Source: Marinisporobacter sp.
GTDB lineage: Bacteria; Bacillota; Clostridia; Peptostreptococcales; Thermotaleaceae
DNA length: 64,000 bases
Reading direction: 5' to 3'
NCBI GenBank assembly: GCA_025210395.1
Contig: JAOARV010000036.1
Location: 18,127 to 82,126 of the forward strand
A model generated the notes under the pieces. The model was not told the origin of the DNA and did no database searches. It worked only from the letters and a program-made list of their open reading frames with translations. Below are positions 1-9,271 of this stretch, one piece after another (the stretch's first letter is position 1; the number at the start of each line of letters is the position of its first letter). The position numbers and the translations under genes were made by a program.

Positions 1-1044
1 AAGGATCATAGAACAGGTATTCAGGTATATCCACCTCATAATAAAAAGCTTGAAACTTACGAAGAATTGTGGGATACTTTTAAATATTATTATAATATGA
101 CCGTTGACTGTTTAACTACAACTAATAATATTCAACACGATATTTGGAGAAAACATAATATGTCCATATTTAGCTCTATGCTAAAGCCTGATTGTTTAGA
201 CAAAGGTCAACATATTGGTCATTTAGGCTATCGCTACAATGGAACCTTTAATGTAGAAAGCTGCGGTACTGCAAATATGGTCAACTCACTCGCCTCTATT
301 AAAAAACTAGTTTATGATGATAAAAAATATACGATTGATACTATGAGGGAAGCAATTTTACATAACTTTGGCTTTAAGGCTGCTGATGAAATAGGAAGCT
401 ATTCTTTAGCAGATCAAGAAAAAGCAGAAATGAATGATCCTTATGATAATCTTTATGGAGATTGCTTAACAGCTCCAAAATATGGTAATGATAATTCCTA
501 TGTAGATAATCTCTTAAAGGAATACGAAAATTGGTTCTGCAATATGTGCAGGAATCATGAATCTCTTTATGCAAAACCATTATATCCTTGTCAGATTTCT
601 GTATCAACCCATGGTGCACAAGGTCGTGCAACCCTGGCTTCTGCTGATGGTCGCCTCGCTGGTACTACTTATGCAGATGGTTCTATGTCTGCTTATCCAG
701 GAACAGATAAAAATGGACCTTATGCGTTGTTTCAGTCAGCTACTGTTTGGGATCATACTCAATCTCAAAACTCTCAAATGAACTTAAAAATTCATCCAAG
801 TGCTATTAAAGGTATAGAAGGATCTAAGAAACTATTAGATTTAACAAGAGCTTATATGCGAAAAGGTGGCTTCCATATTCAATACAATATTGTTGACTCT
901 AAAGTCCTTAAAGCTGCTCAAGAAAAACCTGAGAATTATAGAGATTTAATGGTTCGGGTTGCAGGCTTTACACAATACTGGTGTGAAATCGGCAAGCCAA
1001 TCCAAGATGAAGTAGTTGCAAGAACTGAATACGAAGGGGTGTAA
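1..1044 (+). CDS. hpdB: 4-hydroxyphenylacetate decarboxylase large (glycyl radical) subunit, C-terminal part
   Basis: The reading frame is open from base 1 and ends at a TAA at 1042-1044, so only about the last 347 residues of a protein of roughly 900 are visible. The C-terminus carries the glycyl-radical loop RVAGFTQYW, with the radical Gly in RVAGF. Glycyl radical enzymes make a thiyl radical with an active-site Cys; that Cys lies outside the window. The family alone would also allow arylacetate or indoleacetate decarboxylase. The hpdC small subunit 4 bp downstream and the ferredoxin-type activase after it point to the HPAD complex, which decarboxylates 4-hydroxyphenylacetate to p-cresol in the cytoplasm. 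It is first in the visible operon. Confidence 0.85.
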   Translation, partial: KDHRTGIQVYPPHNKKLETYEELWDTFKYYYNMTVDCLTTTNNIQHDIWRKHNMSIFSSMLKPDCLDKGQHIGHLGYRYNGTFNVESCGTANMVNSLASIKKLVYDDKKYTIDTMREAILHNFGFKAADEIGSYSLADQEKAEMNDPYDNLYGDCLTAPKYGNDNSYVDNLLKEYENWFCNMCRNHESLYAKPLYPCQISVSTHGAQGRATLASADGRLAGTTYADGSMSAYPGTDKNGPYALFQSATVWDHTQSQNSQMNLKIHPSAIKGIEGSKKLLDLTRAYMRKGGFHIQYNIVDSKVLKAAQEKPENYRDLMVRVAGFTQYWCEIGKPIQDEVVARTEYEGV

Positions 1045-1048
1045 AATA

Positions 1049-1315
1049 ATGGATAAAACAAATCAAAAACATAATGACTGCTCAAATTTCGCACCTATTG
1101 ATATAGCGAAGGGCATTTGTAGATTAACAAATAATATTATTTTCACAGATACAGCTACCTGTCCCAAATTCACTGCACTCAAAAAATGTAAAAATTGTTC
1201 TCACTTCACAAATTCTAACGAAGACAATGTAGGTACCTGCTTAGGACTTGAAAAAGAATCCTGGACATATGGTGAGCTTTGCGCTGTAACTTGTGAAGGG
1301 TATCAAGAAAAATAA
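1049..1315 (+). CDS. hpdC: 4-hydroxyphenylacetate decarboxylase small subunit
   Basis: An 88 aa protein with Cys at 11, 24, 38, 47, 50, 64, 78 and 82 plus His8. This fits the known HPAD small subunit of about 85 aa, which carries two [4Fe-4S] clusters ligated by Cys and one His. The spacings H8-C11, C47-C50, C50-C64 and C64-C82 agree with the family pattern as I remember it. The ATG at 1049 follows the hpdB stop by 4 bp, and its ribosome site (GAAGGGGTG) lies inside the end of hpdB, so translation is probably coupled. In the family this subunit helps assemble and regulate the large subunit. Its presence separates HPAD from indoleacetate decarboxylase, which lacks it. Confidence 0.85.
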   Translation: MDKTNQKHNDCSNFAPIDIAKGICRLTNNIIFTDTATCPKFTALKKCKNCSHFTNSNEDNVGTCLGLEKESWTYGELCAVTCEGYQEK

Positions 1316-1324
1316 TTTGTGCAA

Positions 1325-1358
1325 AAGAAGAGCGCTTCTAAGTTTTTGCGCTCTTCTT
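1325..1358 (+). other. perfect 11-bp hairpin between hpdC and the MFS gene
   Basis: The arms AAGAAGAGCGC (1325-1335) and GCGCTCTTCTT (1348-1358) pair perfectly around a 12-nt loop. No U-run follows (ATTTATAAAAGG), so it is probably an intercistronic RNA-processing or stability hairpin, or a weak attenuator, rather than a full terminator. Confidence 0.6.
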
Positions 1359-1380
1359 ATTTATAAAAGGAGGTTTAAAA

Positions 1381-2640
1381 ATGGATGAAAAAAAAGCAAA
1401 GCATTTAGGTCATATGGTCGTTCTTGCTTCATGGCTTGCTGTTTTTTGCCTTTTTGGCTACAGATCCACCTTCTCGGTCCTATTAGGTCCTATGTCAAAG
1501 GGCTTAGGGTGGAGTGTTTCCCAGCTATCATTAGGGTATTCCTTGATGATGACTGTTTATGCCATCACTGCTTTTTTTAGTGGAATGATTATTGATAAAT
1601 GGGGAACAAAGCCAGCTTATGCTATTAGTTCTGTTTGTGCAGCTCTTGGTTTTTATATCACGAGTAATGCACAAACTTATCTATCTTATTTGATTCCATA
1701 TGTAATTTTTGCTGGAATTGGAACAGGTATGCTTTGGGTTTCTTCAACTGTTTCTGTTCGTAAATGGTATGTGGGAAAATCCTATGCTACTATGTGGGGC
1801 TTTGCCTTCATGGGTGCTCCTGTAGCACAAGTAGTCTTAAGCTTAGGTGTAAAAAAAGTGCTTTTAACCATGGATTGGCGTTTAGCCATGAAGGGTTTAG
1901 CTGTTGTTGTCTTTATTGCCCTTGTGATTGCAGCCAAAGTTGCAAAGAAAAATCCACAAGATTATGGTCTTGAACCCTTCGGACTTGTAAAGACAGGTAA
2001 CGCCTCTAAAAAGGATGATTATATTTGGAGTCTTAGAGAAGCCTTTAGTAAGCCTGCTATTTGGGGAGCTATTATGGCTTTCTTAACAAGTATGGTGGCT
2101 GAATTTTTAATCTGGACACAGGTAGTCATGTATTGGACTCGTGATATTAAATTATCATTAGATACGGCTACAAATTTATATGTTATTATTGGTGTTGCTG
2201 GAATATTTACCATGCCTCTTATGGGAAAAATCGCAGACCATATTGTAACAAAATCCATATCGGAAGCAAAGGGCAGAAAAACTGTACTCATTTTTGCTCC
2301 CATTACAGGAGTTATTGCCTGTATTCTTTTACTAAGTACAAAATCTTCTATGGCTTTTAGTGGCATTGCTTGTCTTTTGTTTGCTATTTATTGGGCTATC
2401 GAGCCTGGTGGTGTTGCTGGATATGCAGGTGCTATTTACGGTGGAAAAACTTTAGGGAAGATTTGGGGCGCTGCTACCTTGATCGTTATGGGTATCGGTC
2501 CAGCCGTAGGAAGCTTCATGGGTGGATACTTATTTGATTTATCAGGAAATTATCAAAACTCTATCATTTTCGCAACCTGTTCCTTTGCTATTTCTGCAGT
2601 TGTAGCATTCTTCTTACCTTTATCTGCAGAACATAAATAA
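1381..2640 (+). CDS. MFS transporter (oxalate/formate-antiporter-like), probable arylacetate carrier
   Basis: A 419 aa integral membrane protein with about twelve hydrophobic segments in two halves and a short central loop rich in charge (about residues 190-215). Near the N-terminus GMIIDKWGTKPAY matches the MFS loop 2-3 signature (G-x3-D-x-G). RBS AAAAGGAGG lies 8 nt before the ATG. It lies between hpdC and hpdA, so I infer import of 4-hydroxyphenylacetate or exchange with a product. An MFS gene is also known beside indoleacetate decarboxylases. The substrate cannot be read from sequence. Confidence 0.75.
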   Translation: MDEKKAKHLGHMVVLASWLAVFCLFGYRSTFSVLLGPMSKGLGWSVSQLSLGYSLMMTVYAITAFFSGMIIDKWGTKPAYAISSVCAALGFYITSNAQTYLSYLIPYVIFAGIGTGMLWVSSTVSVRKWYVGKSYATMWGFAFMGAPVAQVVLSLGVKKVLLTMDWRLAMKGLAVVVFIALVIAAKVAKKNPQDYGLEPFGLVKTGNASKKDDYIWSLREAFSKPAIWGAIMAFLTSMVAEFLIWTQVVMYWTRDIKLSLDTATNLYVIIGVAGIFTMPLMGKIADHIVTKSISEAKGRKTVLIFAPITGVIACILLLSTKSSMAFSGIACLLFAIYWAIEPGGVAGYAGAIYGGKTLGKIWGAATLIVMGIGPAVGSFMGGYLFDLSGNYQNSIIFATCSFAISAVVAFFLPLSAEHK

Positions 2641-2679
2641 TAAAAATTCCCATTATGCTCAGCCCCATATACTTATCTC

Positions 2680-2721
2680 GTAAGTTTCATTACAAAACTA
2701 CTCCTTTGTAATAAAACTTAC
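2680..2721 (+). other. 17-bp hairpin in the hpdA leader
   Basis: Positions 2680-2696 and 2705-2721 form an inverted repeat with one mismatch around an 8-nt loop (ACTACTCC). No T-run follows, so it is more likely an RNA-stability or processing element, or an operator, than a terminator. The 173 bp between the MFS gene and hpdA hold nothing else I recognise. Confidence 0.45.
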
Positions 2722-2813
2722 TCAAAATAATCGAATATTTGATCTTTTACCACAAGTTGTATACAGTTTTTCAATTTTATAATTTTCTAAAGAGTAAAAA
2801 GGAGTTTAGACAT

Positions 2814-3752
2814 ATGATAGAAAAAAAAGGGTTACTCTTTGATATTCAAAGTTATTCCGTTCATGATGGTCCTGGTTGTAGAACCATATGCTTTTTCTCT
2901 GGATGTCCCCTTCAGTGTGACTGGTGTGCAAACCCGGAAGGTTGGACTTATAAGCAAAAGCTTATGTTTGCAAAAAATAAATGTAAAGCTACGAAAGGAT
3001 GTACTCGCTGCATCAATGCTTGTCCCTATGATGCCATTCATCTTAGTGATGAACAAATCTCTATTGACTGGAATCTTTGCAATAATTGCAAAACATTTGA
3101 TTGCACAAAGGCTTGCTACCATGAAGCCTTAAAGATTTGTGGTAACTGGTATACATCAGCAGATTTAATGAAGGTTCTTTCTCGTGATCGTCAATATTGG
3201 GGAGAAAAGGGGGGTGTGACCTTCAGTGGTGGCGAAGCTTTTTTACAAAAAGAGTTTTTACTAGAAATCCTTAAGCTTTGTAAAGAAAAATATATCCATA
3301 CAGCTATAGAAACTACTGCTTATACAGATCCTAATACTTTTCTTCAAGTGATGGATCAGATTGATTTTGCCTTCATTGATGTAAAACACATGGATCGTGA
3401 AAAGCATAAAAAAAAAACAGGGGTTTATAATGATTTAATCTTAAAAAATATCGAAAACTTATCCCATTCCTCTTGGAAGGGTCGATTAGTTTTAAGAATG
3501 CCTGTTATCCGTTCCTTTAATGATACAGATGAAAATATTCATGCAACAGTTCAGTTTATGAAAAGGTTAGGATTATTTGAGATCAATATTCTTCCTTTCC
3601 ATAGATTAGGAGACTCTAAATGGAGTCAGCTAGGAAAAATATATCCTTATAGAAAGGAAGAAGCTACCCCGCCTGAAAAATTAAATATCATTCAAGATAT
3701 TTTCTTAAATAATGATATTGCCTGCTATATCGGCTCTGATACGAGCTTTTAA
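2814..3752 (+). CDS. hpdA: 4-hydroxyphenylacetate decarboxylase activating enzyme (radical SAM)
   Basis: A 312 aa protein. The radical-SAM cluster motif CPLQCDWC (CX3CX2C) lies near residue 30 and the SAM-binding motif FSGGEAFLQ near residue 138. Between them is a ferredoxin-like insert with two Cys clusters (CKATKGCTRCINACP and CNNCKTFDCTKAC), typical of non-PFL glycyl-radical activases. It generates the glycyl radical on HpdB using SAM and reductant. The ATG at 2814 has RBS AAAAAGGAG. An upstream in-frame extension to 2739 lacks a ribosome site and was not used. Length matches HpdA (about 316 aa). Confidence 0.85.
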   Translation: MIEKKGLLFDIQSYSVHDGPGCRTICFFSGCPLQCDWCANPEGWTYKQKLMFAKNKCKATKGCTRCINACPYDAIHLSDEQISIDWNLCNNCKTFDCTKACYHEALKICGNWYTSADLMKVLSRDRQYWGEKGGVTFSGGEAFLQKEFLLEILKLCKEKYIHTAIETTAYTDPNTFLQVMDQIDFAFIDVKHMDREKHKKKTGVYNDLILKNIENLSHSSWKGRLVLRMPVIRSFNDTDENIHATVQFMKRLGLFEINILPFHRLGDSKWSQLGKIYPYRKEEATPPEKLNIIQDIFLNNDIACYIGSDTSF

Positions 3753-3758
3753 TTGATT

Positions 3759-3800
3759 AAAAGAAGTCCAACAAGGGTTAACCCTTATCGGACTTCTTTT
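3759..3800. terminator. bidirectional terminator between hpdA and the Mrp operon
   Basis: The 11-bp perfect stem AAAAGAAGTCC / GGACTTCTTTT has A and T tails on both sides and sits 7 bp after the hpdA stop and 4 bp before the end of the convergent Mrp operon. An inner GGGTTAACCC palindrome lies in the loop. Confidence 0.85.
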
Positions 3801-3803
3801 ACG

Positions 3804-5786
3804 CTAGAAAACAAGAATCACTAAAACCATTGCTAAAATAAGAGCTACCATAAACAAGCTATACATTAAGCTGTTTGCATGACTATACACTCTCCCCATT
3901 ACATCTGATAAGCTAGTTAGTTCAAAATGAATATCCTCTATAAAATGCTTTACATCCACTGTATTTTTTATTTTAGGTTTTTTATATTTTCCTCTCCTAA
4001 TCTGAATACCACTCAAAGCCTTTACTAAAGCTCTTCCTAAATACACCATATCCACTACGATTCTATCTAGAAAATGAAAAATAGCAGAAGTAGATGTGAA
4101 AAGCATACCAAGTATTGGATGATAAAAATCTCTTTCAAGATCAAACCAACTCAAGGAAGGATTAATATAAAAATGCTTCCCTTCCTCATGCTTTCTAAGA
4201 TACATTTGAACAAAACCTAGATAAATAAACACACCTATTAAAATAGTAATGATTGAAGACTGTATATTTCCATAGGTATAAAAATGAGGCTCCATAGCTC
4301 CATTCACATCAAAATTCTTCATAGCACTTTCTATTAATGGCAATAATAATTGTGGCTTAAGTCCTATAAGGATTACAACGATTCCTAAAATAGCCATAGG
4401 AAATACTGCTCTTTTTCGAACATGGTCTTTATATTGGCCCTTGTATTTTTCGTTTTTCTCCATAAATACAGCCATAAATATTTTGAGAAGATAAGCCACT
4501 GTAAAGGCACTACTTAAAGTGAATACAACCTCCCCTAAGGACCACCATATACTATGGTACATCTCATGTGCCTCTGATAAAGCATGATGCAATAAGGTTT
4601 TACTGATAAATCCATTAAACCCAGGCATCCCAATAATAGCTAATAATCCTATAAAAAATGCACCCTTTAATAAAATCTTGTGTTTTCCAAAACCTCTGAT
4701 TGCATTAATACTGAGTTCATGCAGAATCATGTAAATAATTCCTGCACCCATAAATAAAAGTACCTTGAATATAGCATGATTAAATATATGATAAAGGGTT
4801 CCATATATAGCTATAGATTTATGATCTTTTAATAATCCTATAAGACCTATTCCAACAAGTATATATCCTGCTTGACTCATGCTACTATATGCAAGAATTC
4901 TTTTGATGTTTCTTTGAAACAATGCGAAAAATCCACCTACAAACATATTTGTAAAGCCTAAAACCAGTATGGCTGTAGAAAGAAATATATCCCCCTCCAT
5001 CATAATCCCTACTGTTATAATAATACCAAAAATACCTGTCTTGATGAGTATTCCAGAAAGTACAGCACTAGCAGGCGTAGGCGCTGCTGGATGAGCTTTT
5101 GGTAACCATACATGAAGGGGAAACATACTTGCCTTTGTCCCAAACCCTATGATGATCAATGTACTAATCAAATATTTGATATTTCCTATTTCTCTTACTT
5201 TTTCTGCTAACTCACTTATGTTTAAAGTGGCTGTATAATCATATAGTAAAAATAATCCCATTAGTAAGATCATTCCAGCAGCAATAGCCATTCCTAAATA
5301 GGATTTTCCTGCATGGTGGGCATATTCATCCTCATCATGAATGATCAGAGCATAAGACGTAAAAGACATGATTTCGAAAAAGGTAAATAGATTTAAAATA
5401 TTTTCAGACAAAAATATTCCAACGGTACTCCCTAAGGTAAGCATAAAGAAAGTATAATATCTATTTCTGTTCTTATATCTTATCAGGTATTGGGTAGAGT
5501 ACATGGTTGTTAAAAACCACACAAAGGTAGTAATAAAAACAAAAATATATCTAAAACCATCTAGCTTTAAATAGAGACCAATCCCCATAATATCTGGTAT
5601 AAAAAGGGTAATAGGCTCCTTGAGTACCTGATTGTAAAGAAGGAGCACCAAAAGAAGTTCTATCCCTGTCATTAAGACATTTAAAAGATCTCGATGTCTT
5701 TCGTTTTTTCTCCCTAGAATCCATCCAATCATTCCGCTTATTCCAGGAAGAAGTAAAATCATCAACAATATGCTTTTATAAATCAA
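3804..5786 (-). CDS. Mrp/complex-I-type antiporter subunit (NuoL/MrpA-D family), 660 aa paralogue 2
   Basis: A polytopic membrane protein of the proton-conducting NuoL/M/N-MrpA/D family. Typical family stretches are visible, such as GFGTKASMFPLHVWLPKAHPA and the loop around QRNIKRILAYSSMSQ with its conserved Lys residues. About 110 C-terminal residues form an extra charged segment and a last membrane helix, longer than MrpD. It is a clear tandem paralogue of the neighbour ending at 5813, with long blocks the same. Start: TTG at 5786 (MIYKS), behind GAGGGTGG, parallels the TTG start of the paralogue. It is last gene of the operon and translocates ions as part of the Mrp complex. Confidence 0.8.
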   Translation of the reverse strand: MIYKSILLMILLLPGISGMIGWILGRKNERHRDLLNVLMTGIELLLVLLLYNQVLKEPITLFIPDIMGIGLYLKLDGFRYIFVFITTFVWFLTTMYSTQYLIRYKNRNRYYTFFMLTLGSTVGIFLSENILNLFTFFEIMSFTSYALIIHDEDEYAHHAGKSYLGMAIAAGMILLMGLFLLYDYTATLNISELAEKVREIGNIKYLISTLIIIGFGTKASMFPLHVWLPKAHPAAPTPASAVLSGILIKTGIFGIIITVGIMMEGDIFLSTAILVLGFTNMFVGGFFALFQRNIKRILAYSSMSQAGYILVGIGLIGLLKDHKSIAIYGTLYHIFNHAIFKVLLFMGAGIIYMILHELSINAIRGFGKHKILLKGAFFIGLLAIIGMPGFNGFISKTLLHHALSEAHEMYHSIWWSLGEVVFTLSSAFTVAYLLKIFMAVFMEKNEKYKGQYKDHVRKRAVFPMAILGIVVILIGLKPQLLLPLIESAMKNFDVNGAMEPHFYTYGNIQSSIITILIGVFIYLGFVQMYLRKHEEGKHFYINPSLSWFDLERDFYHPILGMLFTSTSAIFHFLDRIVVDMVYLGRALVKALSGIQIRRGKYKKPKIKNTVDVKHFIEDIHFELTSLSDVMGRVYSHANSLMYSLFMVALILAMVLVILVF

Positions 5787-5812
5787 CAAGAACCACCCTC
5801 TTCATCAATTTT

Positions 5813-7783
5813 TTAAAGAACTAATACTACTAGCATCACTGCAAGAATTGTAGCAACAATAAATACGGAATACATTAAGCTATTCATATTCTTAGATAAT
5901 TTCCCCATGATTTCTTTTAAACTATGAACGTCATCATTATTTCCCACTATACAAATATCTCCATTTGCCCTATTATAATGCTCATAGTTTCCTTTGATCT
6001 TCATTCCACTAAAAGCTTTTACATGGTTTCTTATATAGTGAACAAAATTCACAACGCCCTGATCAAGGACGTGAAAAACTGCTGATGTAGATGAAAAAGT
6101 AACCTGAAGGATTGGTGCATATATATTTCTTTCAAGATTAAACCAGCTAAGGGATGGATTTACATAAAAGCTTTCTTCTCCATCCTTCTTTCTTAAATAG
6201 CCTCTAACAAAGCCTACATAAATTCCTACCCCTATAAAAATAGTCATGAAAGAGCTTTTTATATTGCTAAAGGTATAAAAATGTACTTCTAAAGCTCTGG
6301 TTATTCCAAAGTTTTCTACGGCCTTATTAAGTACTACAAGAATCCTTTCTGGATTGATTCCTATATACAAAACAGCTATACTTAGAATGATCATAGGTAG
6401 TGATGCTCTTTTTTTGATATGCTCTTTAAATTGCCCTCTATATTTTTCATCCTTCTCCATAAATACAGTTACAAAAATTTTCAGCATGTAAGCTACTGTA
6501 AAGCTACTGCTAATGGTGAAAATAATTTCTGCTAAAGTCATCCAGGTATTCGGGTACACCTGATGAGCTTCATATAAAGCTTCGTGTAAAAGAGTTTTGC
6601 TGATAAATCCATTGAATCCAGGCATCCCCATAATGGCACAAAGTCCTATAAAAAAAACACCTTTGAGTATTTTTTTATGCTTTCCAAAGCCTTTAATAGC
6701 ATTAATACTTACGTCTCGTAAAATCATATAAATGATTCCCGTTCCCATAAAAAGTAATACTTTAAATACAGCATGATTGATAATGTGATAAAGGGTTCCA
6801 TAAAGAGCTACCCCTTTATGTTCTTTTAATATGCCACAAAGACCAATCCCTACTAAAATATATCCTGCCTGACTCATGCCGCTATATGCCAATATCCTCT
6901 TGATATTTCTTTGGAATAATGCAAGCATTCCACCTAAAAACATATTAGCAAGACCTAACCCAAATACGACCCTTGAAACTACAAAGTCCCCTCCCATTAG
7001 GTTTTCTGTTGTAATCATAATGCCAAATAAACCTGTCTTTAAAAGCACTCCAGAAAGAATTGCACTAGCAGGAGTAGGGGCTGCTGGATACACCTTTGGT
7101 ACCCATACATGAAGAGGTACAATACTCGCCTTCACGCCAAAGCCTACAATAATCAAAAAGCTTATGAGATATTTCATATTGCCTAAAGCTTTTACCCCTT
7201 CTTCTAATTGACTAATATTTAATATTCCTGTGTACTCATATAATAGGAATAACCCCATTAAAAGTACCATTCCACCAGCTATAGCCATACCAATATAGAT
7301 TTTTCCTGCATCTAATGCATATTCATCCTGATCATGAATGATCAAGGCATAAGAAGTAAAAGACATGATCTCAAAGAAGGTAAATAAATTTAATATATTT
7401 TCAGACAAAAAGATTCCTACCGTACTTCCTAGAGTAAGCATGAAAAATGCATAATATCTGTTTCTATTTTTATATCTTATTAAATATTGAGTAGAATATA
7501 TGGTCGTCAAAAACCATATGAAAACACTGATGCATACAAATATATATCGAAAAGCATCTAGTTTTAGGTATAATCCTGTCCCCATAATATCTGGTATAAA
7601 AAGTTCAATAGGTTCTCTCATAACCTCTTTATAAAGAAATATCACCATAAGTAGTTCTATTCCTGTTACCGCTATATTCAATAAATCTCTATTTCTTTCG
7701 CTTTTCTTCCCTAATACATATCCCACCACTGCCCCAAAGCTCGGCAATAATAAAATAGTCATTAAAGTTATTTTGTAGATCAA
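5813..7783 (-). CDS. Mrp/complex-I-type antiporter subunit (NuoL/MrpA-D family), 656 aa paralogue 1
   Basis: Same family and architecture as the next gene: about fourteen family helices, GFGVKASIVPLHVWVPKVYPA, LFQRNIKRILAYSGMSQ, and a C-terminal amphipathic segment plus a final membrane helix. The family uses conserved Lys/Glu residues in broken helices to move protons or Na+. TTG at 7783 (MIYKI) has a strong GGGGGGAG site at suitable spacing. A longer frame begins at 7831 inside the preceding gene but lacks a better site. The tandem duplication gives the operon four large antiporter-like subunits. Confidence 0.8.
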   Translation of the reverse strand: MIYKITLMTILLLPSFGAVVGYVLGKKSERNRDLLNIAVTGIELLMVIFLYKEVMREPIELFIPDIMGTGLYLKLDAFRYIFVCISVFIWFLTTIYSTQYLIRYKNRNRYYAFFMLTLGSTVGIFLSENILNLFTFFEIMSFTSYALIIHDQDEYALDAGKIYIGMAIAGGMVLLMGLFLLYEYTGILNISQLEEGVKALGNMKYLISFLIIVGFGVKASIVPLHVWVPKVYPAAPTPASAILSGVLLKTGLFGIMITTENLMGGDFVVSRVVFGLGLANMFLGGMLALFQRNIKRILAYSGMSQAGYILVGIGLCGILKEHKGVALYGTLYHIINHAVFKVLLFMGTGIIYMILRDVSINAIKGFGKHKKILKGVFFIGLCAIMGMPGFNGFISKTLLHEALYEAHQVYPNTWMTLAEIIFTISSSFTVAYMLKIFVTVFMEKDEKYRGQFKEHIKKRASLPMIILSIAVLYIGINPERILVVLNKAVENFGITRALEVHFYTFSNIKSSFMTIFIGVGIYVGFVRGYLRKKDGEESFYVNPSLSWFNLERNIYAPILQVTFSSTSAVFHVLDQGVVNFVHYIRNHVKAFSGMKIKGNYEHYNRANGDICIVGNNDDVHSLKEIMGKLSKNMNSLMYSVFIVATILAVMLVVLVL

Positions 7784-7811
7784 AATACTCCCCCCTTTGA
7801 CAAAACATGTT

Positions 7812-9260
7812 TTATACAATATTCTCAACAATTTTTTGTATATAATGAAGAATCACATTTGGAAATAATCCTAAGAAAATCGTCACTCCTGTCAATAAAA
7901 CAATAGGTACCAGCATACCAGGAGGAGGGTCTAATTTTTCTACATCTTTGTTTTCTTCTCCATGGAAAAAGGCTGTCACTACAATAGGTAATAAATATGC
8001 AGCTGTAAGAAAAGCACTCACCAATAAAATAATTGGGAAAATAACCTTATTTTCAGATAATCCTCCAAGGGCTAAAAACCACTTACTTACAAAAGCATTT
8101 GTGGGAGGAATTCCTATAAGAGAAATAGATGCAATCCCAAAGCACCACATAGTTATAGGCATTTGTTTTCCTATTCCTTTAATCTCTCCTATGTTTTTCT
8201 TATGGGTCATAAAATAAATGGCTCCTACACAGAAAAACAAGGTGATTTTTATTACTGCATGATTCACAAGATGAAGAAGTCCTCCAATCAAAGCATCTTC
8301 ATTTAAAAGAATAATCCCCAGTACAATATAGCCTAATTGACTTACAGTAGAATAAGCAAGCCTCTTTTTTAAATTTTCCTGATGTAATGCCAATAAAGAA
8401 CCTAAAAGAATCGTTAGAAAAACCAATATTCCTATATAGGTATTTCCATGAATCGTTCTTATAGCATCTGCACCAAAGATAAAATAACAAACACGAACCA
8501 ATACAAATATTCCAGATTTCACAACTGCCACCGCATGGAGAAGTGAACTTACAGGAGTAGGGGCAACCATTGCAGCTGGAAGCCATGAATGGAAAGGTAC
8601 AATAGCAGCTTTTACCCCAAATCCAATAAACATAACTAAAAAGATGGTCAATAATAGTTTAGGATTTTCTATCATAATATTTCCTAATACTCCTCCCTCA
8701 ACAAAGTTAAGGGTATTACTAATACTAAATAGTAAAATCATCCCTAAAAGAGCTAGTGTTGCTCCTCCAAAGGAATAAATCAAATATTTTCTTCCACTAT
8801 ATAAAGCTTCTTTACTTCCTGCATGAATCACTAATGGGAATGTAGCTAATGTTAATAATTCATAAAATATATAAAGGGTAAATAAATTTCCTGAAAAAGC
8901 AATCCCTAAGGTAATTCCCAATGTTAAAATGAAGAAGATAAAGAATCTTTCTTGTTTTTTTTCATGATCCATATATACAGAAGAATAAAAGGTTGTAAAG
9001 ATCCATAAAATAGATGCCAATAAGGAAAAGAGTATTCCTAACTTATCTATTTTGAAATAAACATCTATGAATGGATTGATCTTTAATAGATGAATCTCTC
9101 CTCCACCCATATAAAGAACACCTATTAATGCTAATAAATTTAAACTTACACCTATAATGGCATATCTATTTCTAATATTTTTTCCTTTATACAATACCTT
9201 TGTTCCTAATATAGCCAATAAAAACGGCATAAGAATCGGAACGAGTATGAATACATTCAT
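7812..9260 (-). CDS. Mrp-type antiporter subunit D-like (482 aa)
   Basis: A polytopic protein of the NuoL/M/N family at MrpD-like length. GFGVKAAIVPFHSWLPAAMVA and HQENLKKRLAYSTVSQLGY are the characteristic helix-7/8 region and discontinuous helix segment with conserved Lys. ATG at 9260 has RBS GGGAGG. It lies between the mrpD-like gene at 9272 and the two 660 aa paralogues, 11 bp after the former, so it belongs to one transcript. It is likely a second ion-channel subunit of the membrane complex. Its order relative to MrpA/MrpD of Bacillus cannot be decided by eye. Confidence 0.8.
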   Translation of the reverse strand: MNVFILVPILMPFLLAILGTKVLYKGKNIRNRYAIIGVSLNLLALIGVLYMGGGEIHLLKINPFIDVYFKIDKLGILFSLLASILWIFTTFYSSVYMDHEKKQERFFIFFILTLGITLGIAFSGNLFTLYIFYELLTLATFPLVIHAGSKEALYSGRKYLIYSFGGATLALLGMILLFSISNTLNFVEGGVLGNIMIENPKLLLTIFLVMFIGFGVKAAIVPFHSWLPAAMVAPTPVSSLLHAVAVVKSGIFVLVRVCYFIFGADAIRTIHGNTYIGILVFLTILLGSLLALHQENLKKRLAYSTVSQLGYIVLGIILLNEDALIGGLLHLVNHAVIKITLFFCVGAIYFMTHKKNIGEIKGIGKQMPITMWCFGIASISLIGIPPTNAFVSKWFLALGGLSENKVIFPIILLVSAFLTAAYLLPIVVTAFFHGEENKDVEKLDPPPGMLVPIVLLTGVTIFLGLFPNVILHYIQKIVENIV

Positions 9261-9271
9261 AGTCTACCTCC

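Noticed and set aside
1..1315. Indoleacetate (skatole-forming) decarboxylase
   Set aside because: The small Cys-rich subunit encoded directly downstream is a feature of 4-hydroxyphenylacetate decarboxylase and is not part of known indoleacetate enzymes.
1325..1358. Strong Rho-independent terminator after hpdC
   Set aside because: The stem is perfect but no U-run follows, and downstream genes of the same pathway need transcription.
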